Notes under the pieces: generated by a model
Database searches by the model: none
Told to the model about the DNA's origin: nothing
The model's input: the letters and a program-made list of their open reading frames with translations, nothing else
Translations under genes and position numbers: made by a program
In this document: positions 8,311 to 16,860 of the stretch, in pieces
How the letters are laid out: each line of letters starts with the position of its first letter
Position numbering within the stretch: the stretch's first letter is position 1
Assembly: GCF_005876985.1 (NCBI RefSeq)
Contig: NZ_VAHD01000006.1
Span: 1-64,000, forward strand
Source: Rhodoferax bucti
GTDB taxonomy: Bacteria > Pseudomonadota > Gammaproteobacteria > Burkholderiales > Burkholderiaceae_C
Reading direction: 5' to 3'
DNA length: 64,000 bases

Positions 8311-9453
8311 TCAGCGCTTGACCGCTTTAGGCTTGGGGCGCACGCCCGGACTAACTTGGAGCTGTAGTTGCTCTGATTTGCGCTGCACCACAAAAGCTGC
8401 TTCCACGCCCGGCTTCAAAGAGGACACCAGAGACAGCAGTTGCGTCACATCACGCACCGGCTTGCCTGCAATGCTCACAATCACATCCCCTGGCTTGATG
8501 CCGGCTTGGGCAGCCGGGCCGTTTTGCAGCACGCCGGTGATGATGACGCCCTCTTTGGTTTTCACGTCAAAGGTTTCGGCCAGCTCGGCAGACAAGTCGT
8601 TGGGCTCTACCCCAATCCAGCCTCTGGTAACTTTGCCATCTTTCACTATGTCTTCCAGCACCTGCTTGGCAGTGGCAACTGGAATGGCAAAACCGATGCC
8701 CATGCTGCCGCCCGAGCGCGAGTAAATGGCAGTGTTGATGCCCAGCAGGTTGCCATTCGTGTCCACCAAGGCGCCGCCGGAGTTGCCGGGATTGATGGCC
8801 GCATCGGTCTGGATGAAGTTCTCAAAGGTATTGATGCCCAGCTGATTGCGCCCCAGTGCACTCACGATACCGCTGGTGACTGTTTGGCCCACACCAAAGG
8901 GGTTGCCGATGGCCAATACCTGGTCGCCCACTTGCAGCGCATCGGAGTCACCCAGCACGATGGTGGGAAGCTTGTCGAGTTCCACTTTCAGCACCGCGAG
9001 GTCGCTGTCGGGGTCGGTGCCGATGACTTTGGCCGTGGCTTTGCGCCCGTCGTTGAAGAACACTTCAATCTCGTCTGCCTCTTCCACCACATGGTTGTTG
9101 GTCAGGATGTAGCCTTGGGGGCTCACGATGACGCCGCTGCCCAAGCCACCCTGGGGCTCATCGCCCTGGTCGCCATAAAAAAAGCGGAACCAGGGGTCGT
9201 TGGCATTGGGGTTTTTACTGGCCACTTTGCTGGTGTTGATGCTCACCACGGCAGAGGATGCCTTTTGTGCCGCCACCCGCAGGCTGCCAGCCGGGACTTC
9301 GCCTGCTTGCGGGGCTGGCGCCTCCAGCATGGCGATGCTGCCGCGCACGCTGTTGCCCGGGCTCACCCATTGCGGCTTGAGCGTGGCCACCACAAAGTAG
9401 GCCGCCAACAGCACGGTGCAGGATTGGGAAAACAGCAACCAGAATTTTTTCAT
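8311..9453 (-). CDS. Membrane-anchored trypsin-like protease with one PDZ domain (Deg family)
   Basis: A 380-residue S1C serine protease. An N-terminal hydrophobic anchor (about residues 3-22) places it in the periplasm. The catalytic triad is visible as TNNHVV (His), DSDLAVLKV (Asp) and GNSGGALV (Ser). A single PDZ domain follows (from about VTRGWIGVEP), so the architecture is closer to DegS/AlgW than to two-PDZ DegP. It probably acts in envelope protein quality control. ATG 9453 (MKKFWLLF) is preferred to TTG 9468. The same family is often labelled '2-alkenal reductase', which is a misnomer. Confidence 0.9.
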   Translation of the reverse strand: MKKFWLLFSQSCTVLLAAYFVVATLKPQWVSPGNSVRGSIAMLEAPAPQAGEVPAGSLRVAAQKASSAVVSINTSKVASKNPNANDPWFRFFYGDQGDEPQGGLGSGVIVSPQGYILTNNHVVEEADEIEVFFNDGRKATAKVIGTDPDSDLAVLKVELDKLPTIVLGDSDALQVGDQVLAIGNPFGVGQTVTSGIVSALGRNQLGINTFENFIQTDAAINPGNSGGALVDTNGNLLGINTAIYSRSGGSMGIGFAIPVATAKQVLEDIVKDGKVTRGWIGVEPNDLSAELAETFDVKTKEGVIITGVLQNGPAAQAGIKPGDVIVSIAGKPVRDVTQLLSLVSSLKPGVEAAFVVQRKSEQLQLQVSPGVRPKPKAVKR

Positions 9454-9554
9454 GAGTTCAGTGAGCAAGTCGCGCGCACCAGTGCACGCTGTGCGGCAAA
9501 TTGTAGGCTGCTAAGCTTGGTTGCAAGCTTAGCCACCACGCCGTACACCGCCCC

Positions 9555-9950
9555 ATGTCCCTGCGCACGATCCACATCCATCCGGCTGCGCCACCCAAGC
9601 CCGTGGTGGGCGCTGTTTGCAATGGCTGCGGAGTTTGTTGCCTGGCGGAGCCTTGTCCGGTGGGCATGCTCATCAGCCGCCGACGGCGCGGCGCGTGTGA
9701 TGCTCTGCTGTGGGTGGACGGTGAGCGCCATTACCGCTGCGGGGTATTGGTGGCACCTTATGCGGTGTGGGTTCAGGCATTGCCCGCTGCACTGCGATGG
9801 ATGCGCTGGCCGCTGGGCGCCGTGCTCCGGGTCTTGGGCCTGCGTTGGATTGCAGCGGGCACCGGGTGCGACAGCTCGCTGGAGGTACCCGTACAGTCTG
9901 GGACAATGCAAGCCCCTCCCCAAAGCCCTCCTCACCATGATGGACCGTGA
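9555..9950 (+). CDS. Small cysteine-motif protein, function unknown
   Basis: A 131-residue protein with CNGCGVCC near residue 23 and a further CP pair, suggesting metal or Fe-S binding like YkgJ-type proteins. A hydrophobic segment WVQALPAALRWMRWPLGAVL follows. I do not recognise a defined family. It starts about 100 bp from the divergent protease gene and overlaps the Nif3-like gene by 14 bp, so coupling is likely. The last 20 residues are low in character. Confidence 0.6.
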   Translation: MSLRTIHIHPAAPPKPVVGAVCNGCGVCCLAEPCPVGMLISRRRRGACDALLWVDGERHYRCGVLVAPYAVWVQALPAALRWMRWPLGAVLRVLGLRWIAAGTGCDSSLEVPVQSGTMQAPPQSPPHHDGP

Positions 9951-10692
9951 CGAACTGCTCCGCCGTTTCAACACTCTGCTGCAGCCCGAGCGCTTCAAGG
10001 ACTATTGCCACAACGGCTTGCAGGTGGAAGGGCGTGCTTCGGTGCAGCGCATCGTGTCGGGCGTCACCGCCAGCGAAGCGCTGATCCGTGCCGCGATTGC
10101 CCAGGGCGCGGACACCATTTTTGTGCACCATGGCTTGTTCTGGAAAGGCTTTGATGGCCGCATCCAAGGGTGGATGCGCCAGCGTTTGCAGCTGCTGCTG
10201 GCTCACGAGATCAACCTGTTTGCCTACCACTTGCCCCTGGATGCACATCCCTCGCTGGGCAACAACGCCCAGTTGGGCGCGCTGCTGGGGCTGGTAACGG
10301 AGTCCACCTTCGGGGATCAGCAGTTGGGCCATCTGGGTAACAAGGCAGAAGGCGAGTGGGCGTCGGACCGGGCGCTGCAAAACCATATAGAAGCAGTGCT
10401 GGGCCGCTCTGCCACGCTGGTGCAAGGCCATGCCGGGCCCGTGCGGCGAGTCGCTTGGTGCACCGGCGGTGCGCAGGGTTACTTTGAGGCGGCGATTGCT
10501 GCGGGCGCGCAGGTGTTTGTGACGGGTGAAATTTCCGAGCCGCAGGCCCATTACGCGCGGGAATGTGGTGTGTCTTACATCGCCTGCGGGCACCATGCCA
10601 GTGAACGGTATGGCGCCCCGGCCGTCGTGGCTCAGATCGCCGCAGAGTGCGGAATAGCCCACACGTTTATTGATATCGAGAATCCCGCATGA
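9937..10692 (+). CDS. Nif3-like dinuclear metal centre protein
   Basis: A 251-residue member of the NIF3/YbgI family, toroidal hexamers with a two-metal site, sometimes annotated as GTP cyclohydrolase I type 2. Metal ligands are visible in FVHHGLFW, AYHLPLDAHPSLGNN, and the C-terminal ACGHHASERYG and VTGEISEPQ. The true cellular role of the family is unsettled. ATG 9937 or 9940 starts the family-matching part; the longer in-frame extension upstream is antisense to the protease gene. It overlaps pdxA (ATGA). Confidence 0.9.
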   Translation: MMDRDELLRRFNTLLQPERFKDYCHNGLQVEGRASVQRIVSGVTASEALIRAAIAQGADTIFVHHGLFWKGFDGRIQGWMRQRLQLLLAHEINLFAYHLPLDAHPSLGNNAQLGALLGLVTESTFGDQQLGHLGNKAEGEWASDRALQNHIEAVLGRSATLVQGHAGPVRRVAWCTGGAQGYFEAAIAAGAQVFVTGEISEPQAHYARECGVSYIACGHHASERYGAPAVVAQIAAECGIAHTFIDIENPA

Positions 10693-11735
10693 GCACCCCA
10701 GTTATCGCCATCACCATGGGAGATGCCGCAGGCATCGGCCCGGAAATCATTGCCGATGCGTATCGCTTGGCGCCGGACGTCATGCGTCATTGTTTTGTGG
10801 CCGGCGACGTTGCGGCCATGCGGCGTGCCGCGCAAGTAGCCGCACGCGGAGGCATTGCGTGGCCGGTGGCGCAACTGGACAGCCCGTCTGAGGTCTTGAA
10901 TCTGCCGGCCGTCTGCTTACCGGTGTTGCAAATCGGGACGCCGCTGGAGCCTGTGGCGTATGGTCAGGTCAATGCCACAGCGGGGGAGTTTGCTGGCCGG
11001 TGTGTGTCGTGGGCTGCGGATGCCGCTTTGGCGGGCGACATTGCCGCGCTGGTCACTGCGCCCATCCACAAAGAGGCCTTGAGTGCCGCAGGTGCGCCTT
11101 ACAGCGGCTTCCCTGGCCACACCGAGTTGCTGCAGGCCCGTGCGGCGCTTGCGCAGGGTGTGGATGTTGCGCAAGTCCCGGTGCGCATGATGTTGGCCAA
11201 CGAGGAGTTGCGCACCGTGTTGGTGAGTATCCATGTGTCGCTGCGGGCGGCTATTGAGGCGGTCATGTTTGACAATGTGTTGCAAACACTGGCGATCACC
11301 CGCACATCCCTGCGCACCGTGCTCGGGCGTGAGCCCCGGATAGCGGTTGCCGGATTGAACCCACACGCCGGGGAGGGCGGACTGTTCGGCTCGGAAGAGT
11401 TGGAAGTGATTGTCCCGGCGATAGAGGCGGCACGGCTGCAGGGAGCGGATGTGCAAGGCCCCATTGCACCCGACACCGTATTCATGCGTGCGCGGAATGC
11501 GGACGACCACCCGGGCGAGTTCGATGTGGTGGTGGCCATGTACCACGACCAGGGCTTGATACCGGTGAAATACCTCGGCGTGGAGCAGGGGGTGAACGTA
11601 ACCTTGGGCTTGCCCCTGATCCGTACCAGCCCGGATCACGGTACCGCGTTTGATATCGCTGGCAAGGGCATCGCCAGCGCGCACAGCCTGCTGGAAGCTG
11701 TGCGCATGGCCAAGGCAATGGCCGGTTTGGCATGA
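10689..11735 (+). CDS. pdxA: 4-hydroxythreonine-4-phosphate dehydrogenase
   Basis: A 348-residue NAD-dependent enzyme of pyridoxal phosphate synthesis, oxidising 4-phosphohydroxy-threonine before PdxJ. TMGDAAGIGPEI opens the protein, HKEALSAAGAPYSGFPGHTELL carries metal and substrate ligands, and AMYHDQGLIPVKYLG gives the last metal His. Slightly longer than the E. coli enzyme. It is translationally coupled to the Nif3-like gene. In many relatives pdxA is followed by ksgA; here it is followed by a dispersed repeat and mscL. Confidence 0.95.
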   Translation: MSTPVIAITMGDAAGIGPEIIADAYRLAPDVMRHCFVAGDVAAMRRAAQVAARGGIAWPVAQLDSPSEVLNLPAVCLPVLQIGTPLEPVAYGQVNATAGEFAGRCVSWAADAALAGDIAALVTAPIHKEALSAAGAPYSGFPGHTELLQARAALAQGVDVAQVPVRMMLANEELRTVLVSIHVSLRAAIEAVMFDNVLQTLAITRTSLRTVLGREPRIAVAGLNPHAGEGGLFGSEELEVIVPAIEAARLQGADVQGPIAPDTVFMRARNADDHPGEFDVVVAMYHDQGLIPVKYLGVEQGVNVTLGLPLIRTSPDHGTAFDIAGKGIASAHSLLEAVRMAKAMAGLA

Positions 11736-11740
11736 ATAAG

Positions 11741-11790
11741 CCGCTAGCGCCCGTGTAGATTGCGCGAGTGGCTATGAAAAATATAGCAAC
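11741..11790 (+). repeat. Dispersed repeat, copy B (pdxA-mscL gap)
   Basis: CCGCTAGCGCCCGTGTAGAT followed by TGCGCGAGTGGCTATGAAAA and ATATAGC aligns with the other copies in this window. It occupies most of the 72-bp gap between the convergent pdxA and mscL genes. The GCTATgaaaaatATAGC arm could form a hairpin. This copy has TGG where most have CAG. Confidence 0.7.
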
Positions 11791-11807
11791 TCGCGCGGGA
11801 GGCTGGC

Positions 11808-12236
11808 TTATTTTTTCAGGCTGTCGCGAATTTCGCGGAGCAACAGCACGTCTTCCGGAGTCACTGCGGGCGCTGCTTCTGGTGCGGGGGCTTCTTTCTT
11901 CAGGCGGTTGATCTGCTTGACCATCAAAAAGATGATGAACGCCAGAATGGCGAAGTTCACGGCCACCGTGATGAAGCTGCCGTAAGCAAAAACAGGTACG
12001 CCAGCCTTCTTCAGGGCATCCAGCGTTTGAACCGTGCCTTCGGGCACGGTACCCAACACCAAAAACAAATTGGAAAAATCCAGTTTGCCGATCACTGCGC
12101 CCACCAACGGCATGATCAGGTCGCCTACCACGGAGTCCACAATCTTGCCGAATGCGCCACCGATGATCACACCCACAGCCAGATCGATCACATTGCCTTT
12201 GACAGCAAATTCCTTGAATTCTTTCAACATGCCCAT
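11808..12236 (-). CDS. mscL: Large-conductance mechanosensitive channel
   Basis: A 142-residue MscL, the emergency osmotic release valve. The N-terminal amphipathic [20 protein letters not shown] and first helix [19 protein letters not shown] are the family hallmark. A second helix lies at about residues 72-95, followed by a charged cytoplasmic helix ([12 protein letters not shown]). Homopentameric inner membrane channel. ATG 12236 has a GGAG upstream. Transcribed toward pdxA. Confidence 0.95.
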   Translation of the reverse strand: MGMLKEFKEFAVKGNVIDLAVGVIIGGAFGKIVDSVVGDLIMPLVGAVIGKLDFSNLFLVLGTVPEGTVQTLDALKKAGVPVFAYGSFITVAVNFAILAFIIFLMVKQINRLKKEAPAPEAAPAVTPEDVLLLREIRDSLKK

Positions 12237-12319
12237 GACGCGGATCTCCTCAAAATATTAAAACCGCAAGTATCCCCGATCTCGGAGGGGGCAAAGGCAA
12301 GCAAGCTTGCAGTGGCGCG

Positions 12320-12349
12320 TTGAATAGCCCTACACCTCTCAGCTACAAT
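12320..12349 (+). promoter_or_regulatory. Probable sigma70-type promoter of petABC
   Basis: TTGAAT (12320-12325), an 18-bp spacer and TACAAT (12344-12349) lie 40 bp before the petA ATG, in the divergent gap with mscL. The hexamers match 4/6 and 5/6 to consensus. A GAGG ribosome binding site follows at 12378-12382. Confidence 0.55.
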
Positions 12350-12388
12350 CCCGCTCTACCCTACTAGCGATGTTCATTGAGGATTCTC

Positions 12389-13003
12389 ATGAGTGAAACC
12401 CCTGTCGACAGCAAAAAGATCGACTCCAGCAAACGGACTTGGCTCATTGCCTCCAGCTGCGCTGGTGCAGTAGGCGGTGTTGCTACCGCCATACCTTTCG
12501 TGAGTACCTTCCAGCCTTCCGAGCGCGCCAAGGCCGCCGGTGCTGCGGTGGAAGTGGACATCGCGGGGATCAAACCCGGTGAAAAAATCACTGTGGAGTG
12601 GCGAGGCAAGCCCGTGTGGATTGTGCGTCGCACGCCCGAGCAGGTGGCTGCATTGCCCGGCAACGATGCGCAGTTGGCGGACCCCAAGTCCGAGCGCAAG
12701 CCCTCCGAGCTGACCCCCGAGTACGCCCGTAACGAAGGTCGCTCCATCAAGCCCGAGTTTTTTGTGGCGGTTGGCATTTGCTCCCACTTGGGTTGCTCGC
12801 CTTCCGATAAGTTCCAGACCGGCGCGCAACCTTCGTTGCCCGACAACTGGGCTGGCGGCTTCTTGTGCCCTTGCCATGGTTCTACCTTTGATATGGCGGG
12901 TCGTGTGTTCAAGAACAAGCCTGCGCCTGACAACTTGGAAGTCCCTCCCCATATGTTCCTGTCCGACAGCAAGCTGCTGATCGGTGAAGACAAGAAAGCC
13001 TGA
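12389..13003 (+). CDS. petA: Ubiquinol-cytochrome c reductase, Rieske iron-sulfur subunit
   Basis: A 204-residue Rieske protein of the cytochrome bc1 complex. The N-terminal anchor (LIASSCAGAVGGVATAIPF) is preceded by SKRTW, a KR rather than RR Tat-type signal. The 2Fe-2S ligands are in CSHLGC (near residue 131) and CPCHGS. ATG 12389 with TTGAGG upstream is preferred to TTG 12377. It moves electrons from ubiquinol to cytochrome c1. Confidence 0.96.
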   Translation: MSETPVDSKKIDSSKRTWLIASSCAGAVGGVATAIPFVSTFQPSERAKAAGAAVEVDIAGIKPGEKITVEWRGKPVWIVRRTPEQVAALPGNDAQLADPKSERKPSELTPEYARNEGRSIKPEFFVAVGICSHLGCSPSDKFQTGAQPSLPDNWAGGFLCPCHGSTFDMAGRVFKNKPAPDNLEVPPHMFLSDSKLLIGEDKKA

Positions 13004-13013
13004 GGAATAGCAC

Positions 13014-14429
13014 ATGGCTCGCGAATTCACAGAGATTTCTCCTAACGCTTCTGCCGGCGAAAAGGTGACAAACTGGTTTGAAAACCGTTTCCCCACCGCT
13101 TTCGACGCGTACAAGGTTCATATGTCGGAGTACTACGCTCCGAAGAACTTCAACTTTTGGTACATCTTCGGCTCGCTGGCACTGTTGGTGCTGGTGATTC
13201 AGATCGTGACCGGTATTTTTCTGGTCATGCACTACAAGCCAGACGCGAACCTGGCGTTCGGCTCTGTGGAATACATCATGCGTGATGTGCCATGGGGTTG
13301 GCTGATCCGCTATATGCACTCCACAGGCGCCTCCGCGTTTTTTGTGGTGGTGTACCTGCACATGTTCCGTGGCCTGATTTACGGTAGCTACCGTAAGCCC
13401 CGCGAGCTGGTCTGGATCTTCGGTTGCGCCATTTTCTTGTGTTTGATGGCCGAGGCATTCATGGGCTACTTGCTGCCATGGGGCCAGATGTCTTACTGGG
13501 GCGCACAGGTGATCGTGAACTTGTTTGCTGCTGTACCCTTGGTGGGCCCGGACTTGGCTTTGCTGATCCGCGGTGACTTCGTGGTGGGCGATGCCACCTT
13601 GAACCGCTTCTTCAGCTTCCACGTGATTGCCGTGCCTTTGGTGCTGCTGGGCTTGGTGGTGGCGCACTTGCTGGCCTTGCATGATGTGGGCTCCAACAAC
13701 CCGGACGGCGTAGAAATCAAAGGCCCGAACGCACCACGCGATGCGCAAGGGCATCCGCTGGATGGCGTGCCTTTCCACCCCTACTACACCGTGCATGACA
13801 TTTTTGCAGTCAGCATGTTCTTGATGGTGTTTACTGCCATCATCTTCTTCGCGCCGGAGTTTGGTGGTTACTTCTTGGAGTACAACAACTTCATTCCCGC
13901 CGACCCGTTGAAGACGCCTGCACACATCGCGCCCGTCTGGTATTTCACGCCCTTCTATTCGATGTTGCGTGCCATCACCAGCGAAATGATGTACGCCTTG
14001 ATTGCCTGTGTGGTGGGTGCCGCCGCATTCGGAGCGTTGAAAACCAAGCTGCCGGTTATTTTCAAGGGTGCCGCTGTGGGGGCTGCATTGGTGGTTTCCG
14101 CTGCCATGCTGTCGATTGACGCCAAGTTCTGGGGTGTGGTCGTGATGGGTGGCGCAGTTGTGATTCTGTTTTTCTTGCCATGGTTGGACAACAGCCCGGT
14201 CAAGTCGATTCGCTACCGCCCTGACTGGCACAAATACCTGTACGGTATTTTTGTGATCAACTTTGTGATCCTTGCCTACCTGGGTGTACAGCCGCCGTCC
14301 CCTGTGGGTGAGCGCGTGTCTCAAGTGGGAACCTTGTTCTACTTCGGTTTCTTCTTGTTGATGCCTTGGTGGAGCACCGTGGGCAAGAGCAAACCGGTTC
14401 CCTCCCGCGTGACTTTTGAAGCCCACTGA
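13014..14429 (+). CDS. petB: Cytochrome b subunit of the bc1 complex
   Basis: A 471-residue polytopic cytochrome b. Haem-ligand histidines lie in helices around YMHSTGASAFFVVVYLHMFRG and FFSFHVIAVPLVLLGLVVAHLLALHDVG. The quinol-oxidation site motif occurs as DPLKTPAHIAPVWYFTPFY, a PEW-type region in which the middle residues read APVW. There are about eight helices with extra C-terminal ones. It lies 10 bp after petA, and its last codon overlaps the GTG before petC. Confidence 0.96.
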   Translation: MAREFTEISPNASAGEKVTNWFENRFPTAFDAYKVHMSEYYAPKNFNFWYIFGSLALLVLVIQIVTGIFLVMHYKPDANLAFGSVEYIMRDVPWGWLIRYMHSTGASAFFVVVYLHMFRGLIYGSYRKPRELVWIFGCAIFLCLMAEAFMGYLLPWGQMSYWGAQVIVNLFAAVPLVGPDLALLIRGDFVVGDATLNRFFSFHVIAVPLVLLGLVVAHLLALHDVGSNNPDGVEIKGPNAPRDAQGHPLDGVPFHPYYTVHDIFAVSMFLMVFTAIIFFAPEFGGYFLEYNNFIPADPLKTPAHIAPVWYFTPFYSMLRAITSEMMYALIACVVGAAAFGALKTKLPVIFKGAAVGAALVVSAAMLSIDAKFWGVVVMGGAVVILFFLPWLDNSPVKSIRYRPDWHKYLYGIFVINFVILAYLGVQPPSPVGERVSQVGTLFYFGFFLLMPWWSTVGKSKPVPSRVTFEAH

Positions 14430-14447
14430 GTGCCGGAGAAACAATTT

Positions 14448-15203
14448 ATGAAGAAACTTCTTTTGACTTTCGCAATGGCATTCGGGCTGTTGTCTGGTGT
14501 GCACGCGAATACGGGCGGTATCGCATGGGACAAGGCGCCTGCGAAAACCAACGATTTGGCTTCCTTGCAGAATGGTGCCAAGGTATTCGTGAACTACTGC
14601 TTGAACTGTCATTCGGCAGCATTCATGCGTTTTAACCGCTTGAAGGACATTGGTCTGACCGACCAGCAGATCAAAGACAACCTCTTGTTCACCACCGACA
14701 AGGTCGGCGAGACGATGAAGGCTGCCATTGATCCGCGTCAGGCGAAAGAGTGGTTTGGTGCTAACCCGCCTGACTTGACTGTGATTGCCCGCTCCCGTGC
14801 GGGTGCACAAGGTACCGGTGCGGATTACCTCTATACCTACTTGCGTACCTATTACGCAGACGACACCAAGGCAACCGGCTGGAACAATCTGGCTTTCCCC
14901 AATGTAGGTATGCCGCATGTGTTGTGGGAGTTGCAAGGTAAACGTGTTCCGGTTTACGACACGGTCGTCAATCACGGCCACGAAGAACATGTGTTCAAAG
15001 GCTGGGAGCAGGTGACGCCTGGAGCCATGTCGCCAGAGCAATATGACCAGACGATTGGTGATCTGGTGAATTACTTGCAGTGGATGGCTGAACCAGCCCA
15101 AAACACCCGTGTGCGCATCGGTGTGTGGGTGTTGCTGTTCTTGTCGGTATTGACACTGTTTGCATGGCGATTGAATGCCGCGTTCTGGAAAGACGTGAAG
15201 TAA
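14448..15203 (+). CDS. petC: Cytochrome c1
   Basis: A 251-residue protein with a cleavable signal peptide (KKLLLTFAMAFGLLSGVHA), haem-binding CLNCH near residue 48, the axial-ligand region GMPHVLWE, and a C-terminal membrane anchor (IGVWVLLFLSVLTLFAWRL). It passes electrons from the Rieske protein to soluble cytochrome c. The ATG at 14448, with GGAGAA upstream, is preferred to GTG 14430, which would lack a ribosome binding site. Confidence 0.95.
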   Translation: MKKLLLTFAMAFGLLSGVHANTGGIAWDKAPAKTNDLASLQNGAKVFVNYCLNCHSAAFMRFNRLKDIGLTDQQIKDNLLFTTDKVGETMKAAIDPRQAKEWFGANPPDLTVIARSRAGAQGTGADYLYTYLRTYYADDTKATGWNNLAFPNVGMPHVLWELQGKRVPVYDTVVNHGHEEHVFKGWEQVTPGAMSPEQYDQTIGDLVNYLQWMAEPAQNTRVRIGVWVLLFLSVLTLFAWRLNAAFWKDVK

Positions 15204-15249
15204 TTCGTTAACTGTTTTTCCGCTCTCTGCGAGGGCGGTAATAGGTCCA

Positions 15250-15281
15250 GAGTGGGTCCGCCGAAGCGTCCCACTCTTTTT
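15250..15281 (+). terminator. Rho-independent terminator after petABC
   Basis: GAGTGGG (15250-15256) pairs with CCCACTC (15270-15276) around a GC-rich loop, followed by a T-rich tail. It lies between petC and sspA, and separates the bc1 operon from the sspAB pair. Confidence 0.75.
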
Positions 15282-15303
15282 CATTTTTTAGGAGTCTCTC
15301 GCC

Positions 15304-15915
15304 ATGATGGTGCTGTATTCAGGAACAACCTGCCCTTTTTCCCACCGCTGCCGTTTTGTTTTGTTTGAAAAAGGTATGGATTTCGAGATCCGCGATGTGG
15401 ATCTGTACAACAAGCCTGAAGACATCAGTGTCATGAACCCTTACGGCCAAGTGCCTATCTTGGTTGAGCGCGATCTGATTCTGTATGAATCCAACATCAT
15501 CAATGAGTACATTGACGAGCGCTTTCCGCATCCTCAGTTGATGCCCGGAGATCCGGTGGATCGTGCGCGCGTTCGCCTGTTCCTGTTGAACTTTGAAAAA
15601 GAACTTTTTGTTCACGTCAGTACTTTGGAAGCTCGGGCTTCCAAAGGTAACGAAAAAGCGCTGGACAAAGCACGAGCCCATATTCGCGACCGCTTAACCC
15701 AATTGGCTCCCGTATTTTTGAAGAACAAATACATGTTGGGCGAGAACTTCTCCATGTTGGACGTGGCTATTGCTCCGCTGCTGTGGCGTTTGGATTACTA
15801 CGGCATTGATCTGAGTAAAAATGCCGCGCCATTGCTGAAATATGCTGAGCGTATTTTTTCGCGCCCCGCTTACATCGAAGCATTGACGCCCTCCGAAAAG
15901 GTGATGCGCAAGTAA
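15304..15915 (+). CDS. sspA: Stringent starvation protein A (GST fold)
   Basis: A 203-residue glutathione S-transferase-like protein that binds RNA polymerase. The thioredoxin-like N-domain has TCPFSHRCRFVLFEKGMDF and the GQVPILVERDLILYESNII region; an all-alpha C-domain follows. The pairing with sspB directly downstream supports SspA over a generic GST. ATG 15304 has TAGGAG upstream; ATG 15307 is an equal alternative. Confidence 0.92.
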   Translation: MMVLYSGTTCPFSHRCRFVLFEKGMDFEIRDVDLYNKPEDISVMNPYGQVPILVERDLILYESNIINEYIDERFPHPQLMPGDPVDRARVRLFLLNFEKELFVHVSTLEARASKGNEKALDKARAHIRDRLTQLAPVFLKNKYMLGENFSMLDVAIAPLLWRLDYYGIDLSKNAAPLLKYAERIFSRPAYIEALTPSEKVMRK

Positions 15916-15934
15916 TTGCGACAACGGTTGCCCG

Positions 15935-16372
15935 ATGATGGACTCTCAAGACACTCCCTCCACCCGTCCCTATCTCATTCGTGCTTTGTATGAATGGTGT
16001 ACTGACAATGGCTTTACTCCCTTTTTGGCTGTGCGAGTGGATGACTCCGTTCGTGTGCCCATGGAGTTTGTGAAAGACGGAGAGATTGTCTTGAACGTCA
16101 GCTTTGATGCCACCAGTGCATTGAAGTTGGGGAATGACTACATTGAGTTCAAAGGTCGGTTTGGGGGTGTGGCGCGCGACATTTTGGTCCCGGTTCGCCA
16201 GGTCCTTGCGATCTATGCTCGCGAAAACGGGCAGGGCATGGCGTTCCCTGTCGGGGTCGGTACGTCCTCGCCGGTAATGCATTCGGTAGATGGTGATGTG
16301 ACCGAAGGTGATACGCCGCCACCGCCCAAGCCCCCGGTGCCAGGAAAGCCCTCTCTGACCCGAATAAAGTAA
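15935..16372 (+). CDS. sspB: ClpXP protease specificity-enhancing factor SspB
   Basis: A 145-residue adaptor that binds ssrA-tagged peptides and delivers them to ClpXP. The N-domain STRPYLIRALYEWCTDNGFTPFLAV and LNVSFDATSALKLGNDYIEFKGRFGG are typical. A proline-rich linker then leads to the end PGKPSLTRIK, which resembles the ClpX-binding tail. It starts 19 bp after sspA. ATG 15935 or 15938 are both possible. Confidence 0.94.
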   Translation: MMDSQDTPSTRPYLIRALYEWCTDNGFTPFLAVRVDDSVRVPMEFVKDGEIVLNVSFDATSALKLGNDYIEFKGRFGGVARDILVPVRQVLAIYARENGQGMAFPVGVGTSSPVMHSVDGDVTEGDTPPPPKPPVPGKPSLTRIK

Positions 16373-16419
16373 GCAATTCTCGAAAACCCGGTGCAATGCT
16401 GGGTTAGAATTCGCCCCGT

Positions 16420-16495
16420 GCCGGTTTAGCTCAGTTGGTAGAGCAACCGCCTTGTAAGCGGTAGGTCATCAGTTCGAATCCGATAACCGGCACCA
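16420..16495 (+). tRNA. tRNA-Thr (anticodon TGT)
   Basis: A complete cloverleaf: acceptor GCCGGTT/AACCGGC, D arm GCTC/GAGC, anticodon arm ACCGC-CTTGTAA-GCGGT with anticodon TGT, T loop TTCGAAT, and an encoded CCA (16493-16495). The T stem ATCAG/CCGAT contains one A-C mismatch (normally CTGAT). A TTAGAAT -10-like box lies about 14 bp upstream. It stands alone, with no integrase nearby. Confidence 0.95.
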
Positions 16496-16517
16496 TTTCC
16501 CCTCTCATCGCATGCTT

Positions 16518-16826
16518 TTATAGCGATGGCGACATTTGTACCTTGAGTCGAATTGAGGTAACCTCCCACCCCTTGGTACGCAGATGGGCTTGCACAGCGG
16601 GCATAAGTTGCCTGAGCTTTGCGGCGACCGCATTGTTCTCAAGAATCAGGCACCAAGTTCCCCCTTCGATCGGGCCGGCTTGGATGCTTTTCATCAGAGT
16701 GCGTGGCAGCAGACCTTCCAAGCTTTGAAGGCGCGCGCGGGACTCTGCTGCCAACTGCGCCAAATGTGCCAGGGCTGGCGATTCATGAGCAGCTTGTAGT
16801 GCGCTCAAAGAACGGTGGTTTTTCAT
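16518..16826 (-). CDS. DUF721 (DciA-like) protein
   Basis: A 102-residue protein whose C-terminal half (GGTWCLILENNAVAAKLRQLMPAVQAHLRTKGW) matches the DUF721 pattern, related to the DciA helicase-loading domain. It lacks a clear long tail, so whether it works as a helicase operator is uncertain. It is divergent from the M23 peptidase gene and close to secA, an order I recognise from Burkholderiales. Confidence 0.75.
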   Translation of the reverse strand: MKNHRSLSALQAAHESPALAHLAQLAAESRARLQSLEGLLPRTLMKSIQAGPIEGGTWCLILENNAVAAKLRQLMPAVQAHLRTKGWEVTSIRLKVQMSPSL

Positions 16827-16860
16827 GATGGCTGCTTATTGAATGCGAAGGGCTGGCTGA

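Noticed and set aside
8440..9936. N-terminal 500 residues of a long plus-strand frame ahead of the Nif3-like protein
   Set aside because: It runs antisense to the Deg-type protease and only the part from 9937 matches a family. The real start is ATG 9937/9940.
12909..15284. A 791-residue open frame on the minus strand across petA, petB and petC
   Set aside because: It is a His/Gln-rich antisense shadow caused by the strong codon bias of the bc1 genes; no recognisable domain, no ribosome binding site and full overlap with three certain genes.
16420..16860. tRNA-Thr as the attachment site of an integrated element
   Set aside because: No integrase, no repeat of the tRNA 3' end and only ordinary conserved genes follow.
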